From Clostridia bacterium (lineage in GTDB: Bacteria > Bacillota > Clostridia > Christensenellales > CAG-138): a stretch of DNA of 23,395 nt. A program made the translations under genes and the position numbers. Positions 21,885 through 23,395 of this stretch are shown piece by piece; within the stretch, counting starts at the first letter, position 1; every line of letters begins with the position of its first letter. The stretch lies in contig JAEDIC010000025.1 in the NCBI GenBank assembly GCA_016292635.1, forward strand, positions 1 through 23,395, written 5' to 3'. A model generated the notes under the pieces. That model saw only the letters and a program-made list of their open reading frames with translations, was not told the DNA's origin and made no database searches.

Positions 21885-23395
21885 TCATCTCACTTGTATG
21901 CTCATATTTTTTGAAGCCAATTTTTTCATTTTCCTGACAGAGAAGACGCAGACCAAGATTGTCAAAGCATCTGCTGCTGGCTGAGAAAAATAAATCCCTG
22001 TTACACCGAATAACTTCGGCAAAACCAAAATAAACAGCGTGTAAAACAGCCCTTGACGGATCAACGAAAGAAACAACCCACAACCAGATGCTCCAATTGT
22101 CTGGTAAGTAATTGTCATCATATAACACAATCCGAACGCCGGGAAAAGCGCAAGCTGAGATATCAGTAGCCATTTACCATAATCCACGATAACCGGATTG
22201 TTATTAAACAACAAGATTAACGGCTTTGCCAGCAGAATATATATAACGGCAACAAGAAACGTAAGAAGCAACGAACCTTTTAGCGCAAAGCGAACCGATT
22301 GGTGAAATCGCTCCTCTTCTTTCGCCCCGAACGCATAGGCGGCTACAGGTTGATATCCCTGCATAAATCCCATAATCACATAGCATCCAATCAATACCAA
22401 TCTTTGCACAACGCCAAATGCGGCAATGATTTCATCAGACTGAGGCAATCCGGCTGCCGCAATATTCGTTAACGAGGACGCTACGGACAAGCAAATCTGA
22501 ATGATTGCTGTCGGGACGCCGATTAACGTAACTGTTTTAATCCAGTTCCAACTCGGACGAAACGCCTTAACTTTAATCTTGATAATTGAGCGTCCGCTTA
22601 CGTAAAACCATATTAAAATCCCGAACGTAACAAACTGTGAGATAGTCGTTGCGAGCGACGCGCCTTCCACTCCCATATTAAATCCCCAATCAAACATAAA
22701 AACAGGGTCTAAAATCACATTGAGAAGAGCGCCGGTTATTACAGCAGTAGATGAAATTTTTACAGATGACTCTGCTCTGGCAGCGCAGTTCATACTTTGG
22801 GCAGGAAGATTTGCCAATGCCGCAATAAACATCCAGAATGCATAATCTTTTGCCAAGGGTAAAGAAGTATCTGACGCGCCAAAAGCACGCATCAGCGGTT
22901 CGATAAAAATAATTCCGCCAATACACAAAAAAATCCCGATTGCTACGGAAATTCCGATAATTGTGGTAACGGTCCGGCTTGCGCCGTCTTTATCTCCTGA
23001 GCCTAACTGGCGTCCCGCCAAAACAGCAGCCCCTGCCGCAAAAATATTTTCCAGAGAAACCATAATCAGCAGCAGAGGAACCGTAATTCCAACCGCAGTT
23101 AACGCAATATCAGAATCCAGCATTCCAATATAGGCAGTATCCACTAGATTGTAAACAGCTTTTGCCAACAAGGCCAATGTCGCTGGAACTGCTAGCTTTA
23201 CAATTGCTTTTTCGGGAACTGTGTACATCTGCTTTGCAGCCATATCCTCGTATTCCATGGAATCGAGCCGATAGCTGACGATTCTATCTTTCGGAATACC
23301 ACGTTCGCACAGCTTGTCCATAATCATCTTGAGAATGGTAGATTTTCCGCAGCGGCGCACACCGGTGAGAATCTTCACAAAGGGCGTATCCGTGA
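21885..23395 (-). CDS. MATE-family efflux transporter fused in frame to an AAA ATPase N-terminus (5' partial)
   Basis: One open frame runs from the right edge to the stop at 21885. Its last 440 or so residues are a full MATE exporter, from EKAIVKLAVPATLALLAKAV through the first-helix motif VYNLVDTAYIGM, to a charged C-terminus. The part before it is not MATE but an AAA ATPase start (listed separately). Possible native starts are ATG at 23243 or 23228, but neither has a well-placed ribosome site (GAGG is only 3 nt before the first). The MATE part looks more AT-rich, with more TCT, ACT and ATT codons than neighbouring genes, which suggests transfer. It differs clearly from the MATE at 18.5 kb. 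The exporter call is secure; whether the fusion is expressed is unknown. Confidence 0.85.
   Translation of the reverse strand, partial: TDTPFVKILTGVRRCGKSTILKMIMDKLCERGIPKDRIVSYRLDSMEYEDMAAKQMYTVPEKAIVKLAVPATLALLAKAVYNLVDTAYIGMLDSDIALTAVGITVPLLLIMVSLENIFAAGAAVLAGRQLGSGDKDGASRTVTTIIGISVAIGIFLCIGGIIFIEPLMRAFGASDTSLPLAKDYAFWMFIAALANLPAQSMNCAARAESSVKISSTAVITGALLNVILDPVFMFDWGFNMGVEGASLATTISQFVTFGILIWFYVSGRSIIKIKVKAFRPSWNWIKTVTLIGVPTAIIQICLSVASSLTNIAAAGLPQSDEIIAAFGVVQRLVLIGCYVIMGFMQGYQPVAAYAFGAKEEERFHQSVRFALKGSLLLTFLVAVIYILLAKPLILLFNNNPVIVDYGKWLLISQLALFPAFGLCYMMTITYQTIGASGCGLFLSLIRQGLFYTLFILVLPKLFGVTGIYFSQPAADALTILVCVFSVRKMKKLASKNMSIQVR
23226..23395 (-). pseudogene. Truncated AAA ATPase (DUF4143/AAA_14-type) N-terminus
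   Basis: The frame enters from the right edge as TDTPFVKILTGVRRCGKST, the Walker A region typical of the AAA_14/DUF4143 ATPases, and continues through DRIVSYRLDSMEYEDM to about KQMY. There the ATPase sequence stops and MATE sequence begins without a frame change. About 350 residues of the usual ATPase (around 400) are missing. The true start lies beyond the window; GTG at 23378 is inside the domain. A deletion or insertion joined the two genes. Confidence 0.75.

Overview
This 23.4 kb window looks like the chromosome of an anaerobic, probably gut-associated Clostridia (Bacillota). The evidence is strong AGGAGG-type ribosome sites, Gram-positive lipoprotein signals, sigma-A-like promoters, T-rich hairpin terminators, and families typical of that class: a DUF3798 binding protein, a giant FtsX permease with a coiled coil, MATE exporters and a Crp/Fnr regulator. 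I cannot assign a species. I see no rRNA, tRNA, CRISPR array, transposase or integrase.

Left edge (1-205). A short stretch resembles the origin of transfer of a conjugative or mobilizable element: an IncQ-type nic core on the minus strand beside a hairpin, then a second inverted repeat and strong terminators. The rest of that element would lie outside the window.

260-3732. A minus-strand glycerol operon (glycerol kinase, then a monoacylglycerol-lipase-like hydrolase) faces a divergent plus-strand pair: an MBL-fold hydrolase and a 56-residue protein. Lipase and kinase together would turn monoacylglycerol into glycerol-3-phosphate. 3742-7940 is a two-gene ABC system, a LolD/MacB-like ATPase and a 1151-residue FtsX-type permease.

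8062-15197. This is the most distinctive block, all on the minus strand. It holds a Cys-rich DUF3798 lipoprotein, a double-domain ABC ATPase and two BPD_transp_2-type permeases joined by one-base TAATG overlaps. After a terminator come an M24 Xaa-Pro-type peptidase and an overlapping GNAT acetyltransferase. It is a complete importer of unknown substrate, perhaps linked to peptide processing.

15373-18458. A second GNAT gene is divergent from a rhodanese lipoprotein/thioredoxin pair. A D-2-hydroxyacid dehydrogenase and an ABM-fold monooxygenase-like protein follow, each pair with its own promoter and terminator.

18466-23395. A MATE exporter and an EamA transporter diverge from a shared promoter region. 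Between EamA and a Crp/Fnr regulator lies the start-less, truncated N-terminus of a CoA-disulfide-reductase-like flavoprotein. At the right edge, the 5' end of an AAA (DUF4143-type) ATPase gene is fused in frame to a second MATE exporter whose base composition looks more AT-rich than the rest. This end therefore carries scars of rearrangement and probable transfer.
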